Shown here: positions 28,045 to 37,493 of the stretch, in pieces
Position numbering within the stretch: position 1 is the first letter of the stretch
Layout of the letters: every line of letters begins with the position of its first letter
Source of the DNA: a candidate division SR1 bacterium
GTDB lineage: Bacteria > Patescibacteriota > Gracilibacteria > Absconditabacterales > Absconditicoccaceae
DNA: 42,223 bases
NCBI GenBank assembly: GCA_026397515.1
Contig: JAPLUU010000011.1
Span: 25,150 to 67,372, forward strand
Reading direction: 5' to 3'
Made by a program: the position numbers and the translations under genes
Notes under the pieces: generated by a model
Told to the model about the DNA's origin: nothing
What the model saw: only the letters and a program-made list of their open reading frames with translations
Database searches by the model: none

Positions 28045-29510
28045 GAAATAATTTCACCATAGAGCTTAAATGGTATAGCTTTTATTATCTTCACGGTAAG
28101 AAACTCCCCTACTTTGGCGGAGTTTTTTCATTCAATTAAGACTTGTTTCATATTGTCAGTATATCACTCAGTTATTCATTTGCTGATCTTATTGACGAGA
28201 ATTTCTTTAATTTTTCCTACTTCTTTTTCATTGTTTTTGCGTGAAATGTCTTTCAAAAGATCGTTGAGTCTGTTTCGTCTGTCTCGTTTTACGGTACGTG
28301 ATATATTGTCAGAATAATTTTTTGCTGCTAATGTTCCTGGTCTAGAAGAATAGATTCCTATATATACCATATCGAAGTTTCCATATTTTACGAGATCTAA
28401 TGTCTGTTGGAAATCCTCTTCCGTTTCATCACAGAATCCTACGATAATATCGGTAGTGATACTGATATTTCCTTTACAGGACCCAGGTCTTTTCAACTTT
28501 CTGATAGTATCGATACATTCTTTGGCTTGCTGGACGGTATATCCTCTAAACATTTTTTTTAAAATACTATTTGATCCTGATTGTAATGGCATATGGATAT
28601 GCGGACATAGTTTCTCCTCCTGTTCGTGTAAAGCGAGTAATTCTTTGCTATAATAGGTCGGATATGGTGAGGTGTATCTGAGTCGTTTGAGTCCTTTGAG
28701 CTTCAGAATTTCTTGTATAATAGTAACAAATTCTGGATGTTTATTTACGATTTGTCCAAGCAAAACAATTTCTTGTGCTCAATTTTTCAGATGAGTTTTT
28801 GCTTCGTTGACTATTTGTTCTACGGGAAAATATTTTTCCAATCCTCTTGCATATGGTACGATACAGTATGCACAAAATTGATTACATCACGTAGAAATAG
28901 GAACATATGCAGTTATCTGATGAGTATTCATAGAGGTATTTATGTGTTCAGGAAGTATTTTTTCATATTCATTGATTAATTCTTGGTCATAAGAAATATC
29001 GTATCAGAGTCTGTTCAACATTAATGGTAAAAATCATGTGTCATCTATTCTTCGCATAAGCTCTATGTTTTTTCGCTTTTGTGTAAGACTATGAAAAACA
29101 GGATTGAATATATTATTAACTCAAATTATCTCAGAAGATTTTTCTGCCGTCTTCATAAGATTGACTTCATCTGCTGTGAATCATATTATTTTAGGTGTTT
29201 TGGTTTTTACTATTCCCATAAAGTTTCCTATTTTGAATTTGCTACTTTCTGATTTTATTTTTGAATTTCTTAGATTGTGTTGAATCATACATCAGGTGAT
29301 TCGTACCTTCTGATCTGGTCTAATAGTTTTTAATTTACCGGTGATTTTGTCTTCAGATTTTTGTTTGATAGAACAGGTATCGAAAATAATTATATCGGCA
29401 TCTTTACTATTTTCTGTATAAGAAAATCAGCAATTCGTGAGTACTGCTTGTATCCTTGCACTATCTGCGTAGTTCATCTGGCATCAAAAAACCAGTACAT
29501 GAAACTTCAT
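28041..29510 (-). CDS. miaB: tRNA methylthiotransferase MiaB
   Basis: A 489-residue radical-SAM enzyme that adds the 2-methylthio group to i6A37 of tRNAs. MTTase domain: [17 protein letters not shown] and TGCM supply the three Cys of the auxiliary cluster; the Gly of FGC is TGA at 29484-29486. Radical [21 protein letters not shown] has C-X3-C-X2-C. It ends in a TRAM domain ([16 protein letters not shown]...[21 protein letters not shown]), which is seen only by reading through several TGA. It is somewhat longer than usual (about 440-475), because of an insertion after the third Cys ([19 protein letters not shown]). Its stop overlaps the prs stop by 2 bp. Needs two Fe-S clusters, linking it to SufBC. 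Confidence 0.95.
28102..28128 (+). terminator. Terminator-like hairpin for prs, embedded in antisense miaB
   Basis: AACTCC-CC and GG-C-GGAGTT form a stem with one bulge and a 6-nt loop, followed by T at 28123-28128. It lies 58 bp after the prs stop and has the form of a plus-strand intrinsic terminator, yet it lies wholly inside the TRAM-domain codons of miaB on the other strand. Confidence 0.55.
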
Positions 29511-29667
29511 TTTTTATCTTATTTTCAAATAAATGGACTTCATAGTAGCTATTTGATGTTTCTAGTCAATATTAATTAAAAAAGTGTTGTATTTTTTACA
29601 GAAAAGTGTATATGTTGTATCCCAAAAACAAAAAAAAATATTCACCAACCACAAAACATTACAACTA

Positions 29668-29961
29668 ATGATGAAACAAGTAATCTGTATCGATATCGAT
29701 GCAAACAAATATCCTCATTTGGGTGATTTGTATCAAATTATTTCTGAGGCAATCAATCAAGTAATCACCAAAGAAAGTCTATCTCCTTTATCATACGATG
29801 CGATGATGAAACGAGTTATTGATGGAACACTTCTTTTTCAAGAAATGGAAAATGATATGAAGATTTTACAATCAAAATTCTTTCATTATTATTCATCGGA
29901 TATGAAAGAAACTATCATTCAACGTACGGGAAATAAAGTTTCCGTCTTTTCAGAAGAATAA
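29668..29961 (+). CDS. Small soluble protein, unknown
   Basis: A 97-residue protein beginning MMKQVICIDIDANKYPHLGDL; the frame is open upstream to 29584, but the two adjacent ATG at 29668 and 29671 follow a plausible leader and the upstream residues look non-coding. One Cys, no membrane span, helical after residue 25. The initial strand ICIDID is reminiscent of many Rossmann-like folds but too short to assign. It stands alone between miaB (divergent) and the terminator at 29981-30011. No TGA in frame. Confidence 0.65.
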   Translation: MMKQVICIDIDANKYPHLGDLYQIISEAINQVITKESLSPLSYDAMMKRVIDGTLLFQEMENDMKILQSKFFHYYSSDMKETIIQRTGNKVSVFSEE

Positions 29962-29980
29962 AATGTTATTTTTGTTTGCT

Positions 29981-30011
29981 AACTGCGTAGTATTTCCTAT
30001 GCAGTTTTTTT
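29981..30011 (+). terminator. Rho-independent terminator
   Basis: AACTGCGTAG and CTATGCAGTT form a 10-bp stem (one G-T pair) around a 6-nt loop, followed by T. It lies 20 bp after the small gene's stop. Confidence 0.85.
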
Positions 30012-30102
30012 ATTGAATAAAAAATTACTAACGTAGTATTTTAAATGTTGAATTTTGTTTCCAATATCATAAGCTTTTTATATTTATATATTTTGTTGTA
30101 CT

Positions 30103-31089
30103 ATGATTGCTCTTATATTTATTGTTGTGTTGATATTGTTGTTTCCCTTATTTTTCCCTGGATACTATATCACTGAATTGATTGTTAGTTTTTTACCCTA
30201 TATAACTGCGATAACTGGTGTTTTTGTCGTTGTAACGTTTGTTAATTTTAGGAAGAAAATGAAATCATGATATCGTTTCCCTGCTCATCGTTATTTTCGA
30301 GGAATATCGTTTTTGGTATTCTGTGTATTATTTTTTGTGTACAGTAAACAATTCAATCGTTTCTATGTTCAAGAACCATTTACCCAACAAACTGTTAAAT
30401 CGGGTAGTCTCAAAGTATTATTTGCCAATATCCACAAAGATAATGTTGATTATACATGAATCAAAAAAACTATATCTGACAATGATCCTGATATGCTCAT
30501 GTTCGTAGAATTTGCTGCTCATCATTATACTAACCTCAAAGACTTTCTTCAAAAAAAATATCCGTATACCAATACTACTACCCGATCCAAAACATTTGTA
30601 GGAAGTATGGTATTTAGTAAGTATCCTTTGAATAATAAAGCAGATGATTTTCCTCAAGGAGCACGAAGATATGGATATTTTTCACTACCCTACCAAGGAC
30701 AACAAATCTATTTTTATCTTGTACATACGAGTTCTCCTGATAGTTATACTCATTTTTTAATGAGAAATGAACAACTTACCACTTTTGTAAAAAATTTTAA
30801 AAGTCATGAAACGGATAGAAAATATAATAATATCATAGCAGTTGGGGATTTTAATATAACTCCTTGGTCTTCCTATTATAGTATTTTATCTACGGCTTTT
30901 TCTGGTGAATTAGTAAATGTAACCAAACGTATTCCATTCCTCTTTACTCGAAGATTTAAAGAAATACCATTGTTTTTTGCACATATTGATCATCTATGGA
31001 CGAGTTCGTCTATCCATGTAGAAAATCTACAAATACTAGCGCTACCATGATCTGACCATAAAGCGTTTTTGTTTACTCTAAAGCTTTAG
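30103..31089 (+). CDS. Membrane-anchored endonuclease/exonuclease/phosphatase (EEP) family protein
   Basis: A 328-residue protein: three hydrophobic spans in residues 1 to about 90 (LIFIVVLILLFPLFF, ITAITGVFVVVTFV, GISFLVFCVLFFVYS) then an extracytoplasmic EEP domain. The domain shows LKVLFANIHKDN (Asn), DMLMFVEFA (metal Glu), IIAVGDFNITPWS (DxN), FFAHIDHLW (Asp-His) and LPGSDHKAF (catalytic SDH, with Gly as TGA). This N-terminal membrane plus EEP layout is common in proteins annotated as endonuclease/exonuclease/phosphatase; substrates may be DNA, phosphoinositides or phosphodiesters. If it is a surface nuclease it could serve DNA scavenging, which is inference. Confidence 0.9.
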
Positions 31090-31136
31090 TCTCAACTTTA
31101 GTACCCGGGTGCAAACTTACTTAGAAAAATTTGTTT

Positions 31137-31213
31137 ATCTATAGGAATTTTTAAAATAATTCCTATAGATAAAAACGACGTTGCAATCCTTTTGGGGATT
31201 GCCTGCGTCTTAT
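31137..31213. repeat. Two-hairpin element, copy 2
   Basis: ATCTATAGGAATT (31137-31149) pairs perfectly with AATTCCTATAGAT (31158-31170). Then AAAAAC, GACG (31177-31180) and GCAATCC (31183-31189) pair with GGATTGC (31196-31202) and CGTC (31206-31209), then TTATT. Compared with copy 1 at 18416-18490, both stems differ at paired positions while the joints ACGACGT and TGCGTCTTATT are kept. A further fragment TTTCTACCTATAGAAA lies at 31235-31250. The flanking genes run plus here and minus at copy 1. Confidence 0.75.
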
Positions 31214-31253
31214 TTTATGAATTTTTCATAGAAGTTTCTACCTATAGAAAAAT

Positions 31254-31281
31254 TTGCAAAATTACTCAAAAACACTATAAT
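31254..31281 (+). promoter_or_regulatory. Promoter of the TIM-barrel gene
   Basis: TTGCAA and a perfect TATAAT with a 16-nt spacer, 34 bp before the ATG at 31316, directly after the hairpin element. Confidence 0.7.
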
Positions 31282-31315
31282 TAGCTTATGATTTACCTGG
31301 TTATATATAAAAACT

Positions 31316-32221
31316 ATGATAAACAAAAAAGAAAAACCAATGGAAGACTGACAACTTTGATCTATTAAGAAAGACTTCTTTTTCGATATGGAAGATGAAA
31401 AGTCTACTGAAAAGTCAGATACAGAGCCCACAACTTCTAAAAAGCCTGAATGTTTGTTTAGTACAGATTCTCTTTCTGGATATGGATTGGATCTTGTTTT
31501 TGAACTTGTAAAAGAAGCGTGATTTGATGGTATAGATCTAGCAATTTGGAAAAATTTTGATTCTCGAAAAGTTGATTACGTCAAAAAACTTTCTGATAAT
31601 TATCAACTTCCTATCAAAGTTATCCAAACCTCCGACAATCTTAATGACAAAGAAATAAATAGAGCTATAGATTTATGTTATGCACTTGGTGCTGATACTA
31701 TCACTATCAATGCTCCAAATTTTTTCAACTTCAAAACGTTTAGCTTTATCACCGATAATATATTAAGACGAAGAAAAGAAAACAAAAGTATTCATTTTTC
31801 TATTATTAACCCTGAAGATTCAAGTATTTTTGCATTACCGATTCCAAAATATCGTTTCAGTAATATGGTAGAGATTGTCAAAAAATATCTTTGTTATATT
31901 TGATTGGATATTTCTAATCTTGATTCTGATTCTTTTGAAAGTGATTTCTTGAGAAAGATGAAAGATTTTCTTCCTTACCTCGCAGTTGTTTATTTCTCTG
32001 ATAAAAGTAGAGTTTGAGAAGGACATATCTTGCCTGGTGACTGAGTTTTAAAATTATCTACTTTCCTCAAAAAGCTTAAAGAATATGGATATAATCGTTA
32101 TGTAAGTACAAAAATAAAGATATCCAAAACTGATCTTGCTGATTCAGATAAAGTAAAACTTATCCTCAAAAAAGCTAGAAACTATCTTCAGGAACATTAT
32201 GAAGAAGTAGAATTAGATTAA
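31316..32221 (+). CDS. Xylose isomerase-like TIM-barrel protein
   Basis: A 301-residue protein. After a polar, probably disordered N-terminus (residues 1-45, Lys/Glu/Ser/Thr-rich) a TIM-barrel of the sugar isomerase/AP endonuclease 2 type begins: LFSTDSLSGYGLDLVFELVKEAGFDGIDLAIW, then LPIKVIQT, INRAIDLCYALGADTITINAP, HFSIINPED, and LAVVYFSDKSRVGEGHILPGDG, the last resembling the HFHLKD...H.PPGEG metal and substrate loop of the family. Several metal ligands expected in true isomerases are not obvious, so the activity may have changed. TGA-Gly in GFDG, GEG and GDG. It has its own promoter and ends before the strong terminator at 32243-32272. Confidence 0.8.
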
Positions 32222-32242
32222 TAAAAAATACTCTTTATTATA

Positions 32243-32272
32243 AAAAATGTTCGCTGTTGTGCGAACATTTTT
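32243..32272. terminator. Bidirectional terminator
   Basis: AAAAATGTTCGC and GCGAACATTTTT form a perfect 12-bp stem with a 6-nt loop; A and T runs lie on both sides, so it can end both the TIM-barrel gene (plus) and the convergent small gene/tig transcript (minus). Confidence 0.9.
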
Positions 32273-32293
32273 ATTATTTAATTTATTATTTTT

Positions 32294-32485
32294 CTACGGT
32301 TTTTTACTCTTGAAAATAAAGAACAACATCATAAATGGGAATGCTAGTATCTTTCTTATATTTGGTTGTATCCGCATAAATGCTGGATAGTCTTTGAATA
32401 CCATTTTGAGAAATGCAGCAAACTTATTCGTCTCTTTATGAGTATCAAATGGATAAATAATAAGATCTCGAATAAATCTAAACAA
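32294..32485 (-). CDS. Small hydrophobic-tailed protein downstream of tig
   Basis: A 63-residue basic protein with a hydrophobic C-terminal half (ILAFPFMMLFFIFKSKKP) that could insert in the membrane. No ATG is available before the upstream in-frame stop; a TTG at 32485 is the only ordinary start. It lies 37 bp after the trigger factor stop on the same strand and ends just before the bidirectional terminator. No TGA, no recognised family. The unusual start and small size leave real doubt. Confidence 0.4.
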   Translation of the reverse strand: MFRFIRDLIIYPFDTHKETNKFAAFLKMVFKDYPAFMRIQPNIRKILAFPFMMLFFIFKSKKP

Positions 32486-32522
32486 ACGAATTATGGTTTA
32501 CAAATTAAAAAAATCGAATGTC

Positions 32523-33770
32523 TTAGTGAGTATGACCATGTGGTTTCTTAGTGTTTTTTTCTGTACCATCATTTTTTACTAATTTATCATAGAGTTTTTG
32601 CTCTACAGCCATATGCTCTGCTTGATTCCAATCTACGTCTAAATTAAGTAATCATGTAAACTTTTGCAATATGAAGAATTTTTCTAAACTTTCTTCTGCA
32701 GCTTTGGTTATATCTTCAAAGAATGCTTTTGCTTTTTCGTCTCCCATCTTTTTAAAGTATTCTTCCATCTTTTCTTTTCCTCCCAATCTATCTTCAAGAC
32801 TCTTGATTCTTGTCTTAAGTTCTTCGTTTATCAATGTCTGTGGAATAGCCACTTTCATAGATTTATTTCTCAATTTCTGTAGTACATCTTCTATTTTTTT
32901 GATAAGTTCTTGATCATATTTTTGATGTTCAATAGATTCGCTAATATATGCTACTAAATCTTCTTCTGTTTTTACTTTTGTATCATCTCCAAATAATTTT
33001 TTCATCATATCGGGAGTTAATTCTGGAAGTACGATTTTTTTGATATCTTTTATGGTAAGTTTGATTTTTTCTGCTTTAACATCAGTTTTTTTGTTGTGTA
33101 AAACAGCAGGAATTTTCTTTTCGTCATGAGCAATTTCTATAGTTTGATCTTTTTTCTTGTTGATGAATGTTTTGGGAAAAAATGGATCTTCCGCAAATTC
33201 TTGTTCACCAATATATGTATGTCCTGTATGTACTACTTTCCCTTCTTTGTCGAGGTATTCAAGCGTAATTTTTGAAATAGTATCAAGTTGGATAGTGTCT
33301 GCGTCTTGATAATCAGCATATTGTTTTTTTATATTCATCATAGTTCCTTCTATTTCTTCTTTTGTAGCAGTATTATCAATAGGCGTGCAAGATTGTTTTT
33401 CCCAATCATTACTTACTACTTCTACTTCTGGAAAGATATCGAGTTTGAGATTCATGATAGTATTTCCATCTTTTTCTTCTTGTTTGAGATCGTATGGTTC
33501 ACCGATAAATTTAAGGTCTGGTTGTTCTTTCAAAAGCTCTTGTAATCAGATATTAATCAACTTTTCATATGCTCCAATAGAAATATATTCTGGTTTAATG
33601 TTTTTTTCTACCATATCTAATGGTGCAGAGCCTTTTCTAAATCCTGGCGCTTCATAGTCTTTTTGAAATTCTTTTACCATAATAAGTTTAGCATTTTCAA
33701 ATTCTTTTGCTGGTATAGTGAGCTGAATGTCGTAATTGGCATGTGCTCATTTTTTTACGAGTTTTTCCAT
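32523..33770 (-). CDS. tig: Trigger factor
   Basis: A 415-residue ribosome-bound chaperone. The N-terminal ribosome-binding domain includes APGFRKGSAPLDMVEKN, corresponding to the GFRxGKxP signature (lacking the usual K at one place). The middle part has a trigger factor/FKBP-like region with TISKITLEYLDKEGKVVHTG and PELTPDMMKKLFGDDTKVKTEEDL, which starts the C-terminal substrate-cradle (TF_C) domain. The protein ends in a His-rich tail (KKPHGHTH). TGA-Gly at the start (KKGAHANYD) and twice elsewhere. The whole gene is longer than the uninterrupted frame suggests: both ends lie beyond TGA codons. A promoter of the TATAATTGAG type lies upstream at 33865. Confidence 0.93.
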
Positions 33771-33864
33771 TATAACAAAAAAATATATATAAAAATTGAC
33801 TGACTCCTATGTATGGAAAATACCTTCAATTTCAACTATAATTTTATTCCATTTTTATCGCTCA

Positions 33865-33893
33865 ATTATATATTTTTTAAAACAAAAATATAT
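33865..33893 (-). promoter_or_regulatory. Probable promoter of tig
   Basis: The minus strand has TATAATTGAGCG followed by ATAAAAA and TGGAA, matching the -10 and start region of the pilB promoter apart from a small gap. The -35 is weak (ATATAT at 17 nt). Confidence 0.4.
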
Positions 33894-33992
33894 ACATTGT
33901 CCTTCAAAAAATATTTTTTTTGATTGAAGGATGTATAGTTGCTATCACAACAATTCTTCATTACATCTCGGACTTATTCTGGTAGTAACTAT

Positions 33993-34048
33993 AATTGAGA
34001 CGTTGTCAAAATCCTCATTTTATTTCAGCTTTTTACTGCGTCTCAATT
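33993..34048. repeat. Hairpin related to the two-hairpin elements (copy 3, diverged)
   Basis: AATTGAGACG (33993-34002) pairs perfectly with CGTCTCAATT (34039-34048). As in copies 1 and 2 the base is GACGT on one side and CTGCGTC on the other, but the inner arm is different and only weakly paired, and the first hairpin is missing. Relation to the other two is therefore tentative. Confidence 0.5.
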
Positions 34049-34050
34049 AG

Positions 34051-34076
34051 AAAAACTCTCCTGAACACAGGAGAGT
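34051..34076 (-). terminator. Terminator of the T9SS cargo gene
   Basis: ACTCTCCTG pairs perfectly with CAGGAGAGT around a 4-nt loop and is followed on the minus strand by T. It lies 18 bp after the stop codon. Confidence 0.88.
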
Positions 34077-34093
34077 AAACGTTATTACTATTT

Positions 34094-35650
34094 TTATCGT
34101 TTGATAAACATTTTATTGGTTTTTATATTATTAGCTGTTATGCTAATTATATACGCTCCCTGAGATAGATTACTCACATTCAATACTTTCGTATTGTGCT
34201 CAGTGAGGAGTACCTGACCGAATATGTTCGATATTTCTATTTGGAAGTCTACCATTTCAATGTTTACATTCAATTCATCAGTAGCAGGATTAGGGAATAC
34301 CGAGAACGGTATAATCGATACTTCTTGTACTGAAGTTAAAATTGACTGTACCCAATTGCTTTTTACAATTACATTTGTCTTAGCGTTACAACTAGGAGCT
34401 TGAAATCCTACAAAATATTTTATGTAACTTAAATTGGGATTGATGTAATTGTACATGTATACATTCCCCGGTACAGAGGCAATTTGTGTTACCTGATTGG
34501 AGGCATTGATTCCGTACAAAAAGTAATCATTTACGATGAGACCGTAATATGCGGACCAATTGAATCCATAGGTATTTGTCCCTTGATCATATGCACTTAA
34601 TAAGGTGATTGTCGTATGATAGGGTGAAAGATTGGATTCATTACCACAGGTATCTACTATAGCTATTTTGTAACTATAACTTTGTGTTTGCGGTGCAGAA
34701 GTCATGTCTAAGAAATGACTGACGGTTTTGGGTACGGAACCGATTCTGTTCCATACGTTCAGTGACACTTCTTTGTAGATATGAACACTATCAGCATTGC
34801 CGGGTAAGTTGGTTGTCCAATTTGTGTTATTCTTCCATGTAAGTGTATCAAATTCTACATAGCAAATTGGTTCATCTGTAGACACTAATACAGTAACGTG
34901 AATGGTATCTCTACCACTGCAACCATTATTGTCAGTTAGTGAAACCCAATAATCTCCTGGTGTATTTACGGTGATAGTAGGAGTTGTAGCTCCTGTTGAC
35001 CACTGATATGAGGCAACATTTGTACTTCCTGGATCTAATACACTGTTTGAACCTAAACAAAACGTTTGATCTGATCCAAGATGAGGAGCATTAGGATTTG
35101 CTTGAGTAATGTTTTTGGTGTAGGTAACTACTCCGCAAGCGTTGGTGACTGTTACACTATAGGTGCCAGGGGTGGTAATGATAATTATTCTGTTTGTACC
35201 AATTATTATCCCATTGCGACGCCATTCATAGGTAGCAGCATGTCCGCTTGGACCTGGAGCATCGTTTTGTGCATTCAAAGTAAGACTAAACGTAGATGTA
35301 CAAATTGATGTGTCATTGACCATACAATCAGGTTCATAGGGTCCTGATGAGATGATGTAAATATAAACATTTTTAAATACGTCATCTGAAGAAAAGTTCC
35401 ATACTCCAGTATTGGCCAAAGTAATTATCACTGAGTCAGCACCAAATATATCTGGTCCTATAGGTGCATCCCAATTTATAGTACTTACTGCTATACTTGG
35501 TTTGTGGACGATTATCGTATCAATACCACAAAAGTAGTAATATTCGGCAGAAAACGTATTATTTAAGTATACGTGAACGTGAGACGCTGAGGTTATTCCA
35601 CAGCTTATGCTAAAGATTAGCAAAAAAAATGCAAAAATTTTTGTTTTCAT
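34094..35650 (-). CDS. Secreted protein with type IX secretion C-terminal sorting domain
   Basis: A 518-residue protein of Bacteroidota type. Signal peptide MKTKIFAFFLLIFSISCGITSAS; two Ig/PKD-like repeats ending PGTYSVTVTNACG and PGDYWVSLTDNNGCSGRDTI (residues about 115-255); an FN3-like region (about 260-430, KTVSHFLDMT... SYKIAIVDTCGNESNLSPYHTT); and the T9SS type A sorting domain from about residue 447: FSVFPNPATDELNV, IEISNIFGQVLL, LNVSNLSQGAYIISI, NKMFIKR. All Gly codons are GGN and no TGA occurs, unlike most neighbours. T9SS is known from Bacteroidota and allies, and no T9SS machinery is seen here. Recent transfer is likely; a chimeric assembly must be ruled out. Confidence 0.9.
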   Translation of the reverse strand: MKTKIFAFFLLIFSISCGITSASHVHVYLNNTFSAEYYYFCGIDTIIVHKPSIAVSTINWDAPIGPDIFGADSVIITLANTGVWNFSSDDVFKNVYIYIISSGPYEPDCMVNDTSICTSTFSLTLNAQNDAPGPSGHAATYEWRRNGIIIGTNRIIIITTPGTYSVTVTNACGVVTYTKNITQANPNAPHLGSDQTFCLGSNSVLDPGSTNVASYQWSTGATTPTITVNTPGDYWVSLTDNNGCSGRDTIHVTVLVSTDEPICYVEFDTLTWKNNTNWTTNLPGNADSVHIYKEVSLNVWNRIGSVPKTVSHFLDMTSAPQTQSYSYKIAIVDTCGNESNLSPYHTTITLLSAYDQGTNTYGFNWSAYYGLIVNDYFLYGINASNQVTQIASVPGNVYMYNYINPNLSYIKYFVGFQAPSCNAKTNVIVKSNWVQSILTSVQEVSIIPFSVFPNPATDELNVNIEMVDFQIEISNIFGQVLLTEHNTKVLNVSNLSQGAYIISITANNIKTNKMFIKR

Positions 35651-35769
35651 AAATGTTTGTTTTTATTAACTTTTTATTTTTATTTTTTATTTAACATAGA
35701 ATATAAATTTACTAGAAAAAATCAATCTAAACTAGTATTACTACCTAGAATTTTAGAAAATATAGTATT

Positions 35770-37218
35770 TTAGTTGTCTAATTGTATTCGTCATGATGCA
35801 GTACATCAGTAGAAATGATTGTCGGTTGATCTGTACCATATAGCTCAATATTTTATAGCAGTACATCCACCTAGATCTGGATTTGGTCTTGTTCTTATCA
35901 ATCATTCTACATCCAATGCAGTCTGTGGAAAATTATTATTTATTCCTACTCCACCTATTCATCACCCTATAGCATCCTCACTGAGAGGAACATTAATAAT
36001 AAAAGTACCTTTTTTAGCCGATGGAAAAATGATGTTCATATCACTATTCCATAAAAATGTATTAGAAGTATTTAAAATCTGTACACCATATCCTGCTGCA
36101 AAACTATGTGTAGAATTTTGTATTGTATTGTTTTGTCATCATGGGATTACTGAATAGCTTGAATCTCATGTTATGATGTTCATATGTCCTCATCAAACAA
36201 ATGATTTCTCTCCTGAATATACTTTATTTAGATATCATCAAACTATGTTTGAATAGTTTGATCCACTAATGATATTATTCTGTCATCAAACTATATTGGA
36301 ATAATCTCCATATACTTTATTTGCTATATCACTAAATCATCCTCATCAGATAAATGATCATGTTCCAGTAATTTTATTTACTCCTCCTCATCAGATGAAT
36401 GAATAATTTCATGTGATAGTGTTTTTATCTCATCATCAAATTATTGATTCATTACCTGTGATAGTATTTCCCGATCATCATCAGATAGTTGAATAACTAC
36501 CCGTAATAGTATTGCTATAATTTCCTGCTATAAAATTTCCTACTACTTGTAAATCAGCTTTTGGTATATATGTTCATATACCTACCAATCCTAATGGAGT
36601 GATAGCAATGTCTACTCATGAACCTACTTTTCCTATATAAAATACATCATAAGGACTACTATATGCTCATAAAGCTCGTGTTCTTGTGGTATTTTGAAAA
36701 TTGATATTTGCTGCACTTCCTCAGCTACTTTCTTGGAGATATAATTCTGTTTGTCCTGAACTGGTGATATGGAGTTTACCACTCATATTAGGAGTTCCGA
36801 TACCGATATTTCCCGCATTTACATTATAAATATCACTTCCTGCTCCTGTCCAATATCCATCTCCTGTTCATCCGATTCCTCCACCTCATGACGTTACTAG
36901 ACCTTGGCTTAGGACGTAAATAATATTACCATTATTATCTATTCATAAAACCTTTCATGAAAAACTTGTCTGTGGAGTCAAAATAGAAGGATCGATAAAT
37001 ATCCCTCATGAAGACATTTCTATCAGTGGAGCACTATCTGTTCCTGATTCTGTAATACTTATTTTTGCTATCGTCTGCCATGCATTATTTATAGTCGATG
37101 GTATCTCTATTTGTGCCAATGTAATGACTGATGCAAATCCTAGTACTATCGTGAAAAATAAGAGAATAAGATTCTTTATTGAAAGATCATTTGATCAAAT
37201 TCTATGAACGTTAAACAT
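35770..37218 (-). CDS. Secreted fibre-like repeat protein, very rich in UGA-Gly
   Basis: A 482-residue surface protein. An N-terminal signal/anchor (NLILLFFTIVLGFASVITLAQ, residues about 16-36) is followed by a tail-fibre-like region (IPSTINNAWQTIAKISITESG, GNIGIGTPNMSGKLHI) and, from about 235 to 365, a repeated motif of about 15 residues, G-N-T-I-T-G-N-Y-S-x-I-G-G-G, as in beta-solenoid fibre proteins and trimeric autotransporter head-like repeats. It ends with a small domain containing GGCTAIKYGAIWYRSTDNHFYGCTASG. I count about 38 TGA codons, including TGA-TGA-TGA runs. It may be an adhesin for host contact (inference). It shares its promoter and leader start with pilB. The T9SS cargo gene is next downstream. 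Confidence 0.85.
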
Positions 37219-37292
37219 GTGAATAAACGTAAAAAGTAAAGTTTTTAGTGTATGAATCTTTATAAAAAGATTCGAGTTTTTATTGCATCTCA

Positions 37293-37321
37293 ATTATATC
37301 TTAAAACACGAAAAAATGCAA
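37293..37321 (-). promoter_or_regulatory. Sigma-70 promoter of the fibre gene
   Basis: TTGCAT and TATAAT with a 17-nt spacer on the minus strand, about 75 bp before the ATG. From the -10 onward 28 nt match the pilB promoter with three differences. The rest of the leader has a hairpin, GAATCTTT pairing with AAAGATTC at 37255-37274. Confidence 0.75.
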
Positions 37322-37431
37322 ATCCTGGTGGATTTATCCATCCTTTTAACCAAAATTACTAAAATATGTTTTTGGAGAAGAATGTATAAATTTTACAAAT
37401 ATGATTTTTGGGAGTTATTGTAAGTTTAGAC

Positions 37432-37459
37432 TTGATATTGAAGTGTAGATTTGTACTAT
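37432..37459 (+). promoter_or_regulatory. Probable promoter of infB
   Basis: TTGATA and TACTAT with a 16-nt spacer, 35 bp before the infB ATG. The region 37219-37493 otherwise holds only the divergent fibre promoter and its leader. Confidence 0.45.
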
Positions 37460-37493
37460 CATCTCCATATTATTTTACGTTATTTTTTATTGT

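Larger units (their letters stand above)
33771..34093. other. Gene-free region between tig and the T9SS cargo gene
   Basis: 323 bp without a gene. It holds, from left to right: the tig promoter (TATAAT at 33870-33865, minus strand, poor -35); a long hairpin at 33891-33937 (TATACAT and CCTTCAA pairing with TTGAAGG and ATGTATA); a TATAAT on the plus strand at 33990-33995 without a good -35; the hairpin at 33993-34048; and the terminator at 34051-34076. This stretch is the left boundary of the foreign-looking T9SS gene. Confidence 0.6.

Noticed and set aside
35081-35308. A plus-strand frame opposite the T9SS gene
   Set aside because: Shadow of a well-supported gene; no motif.
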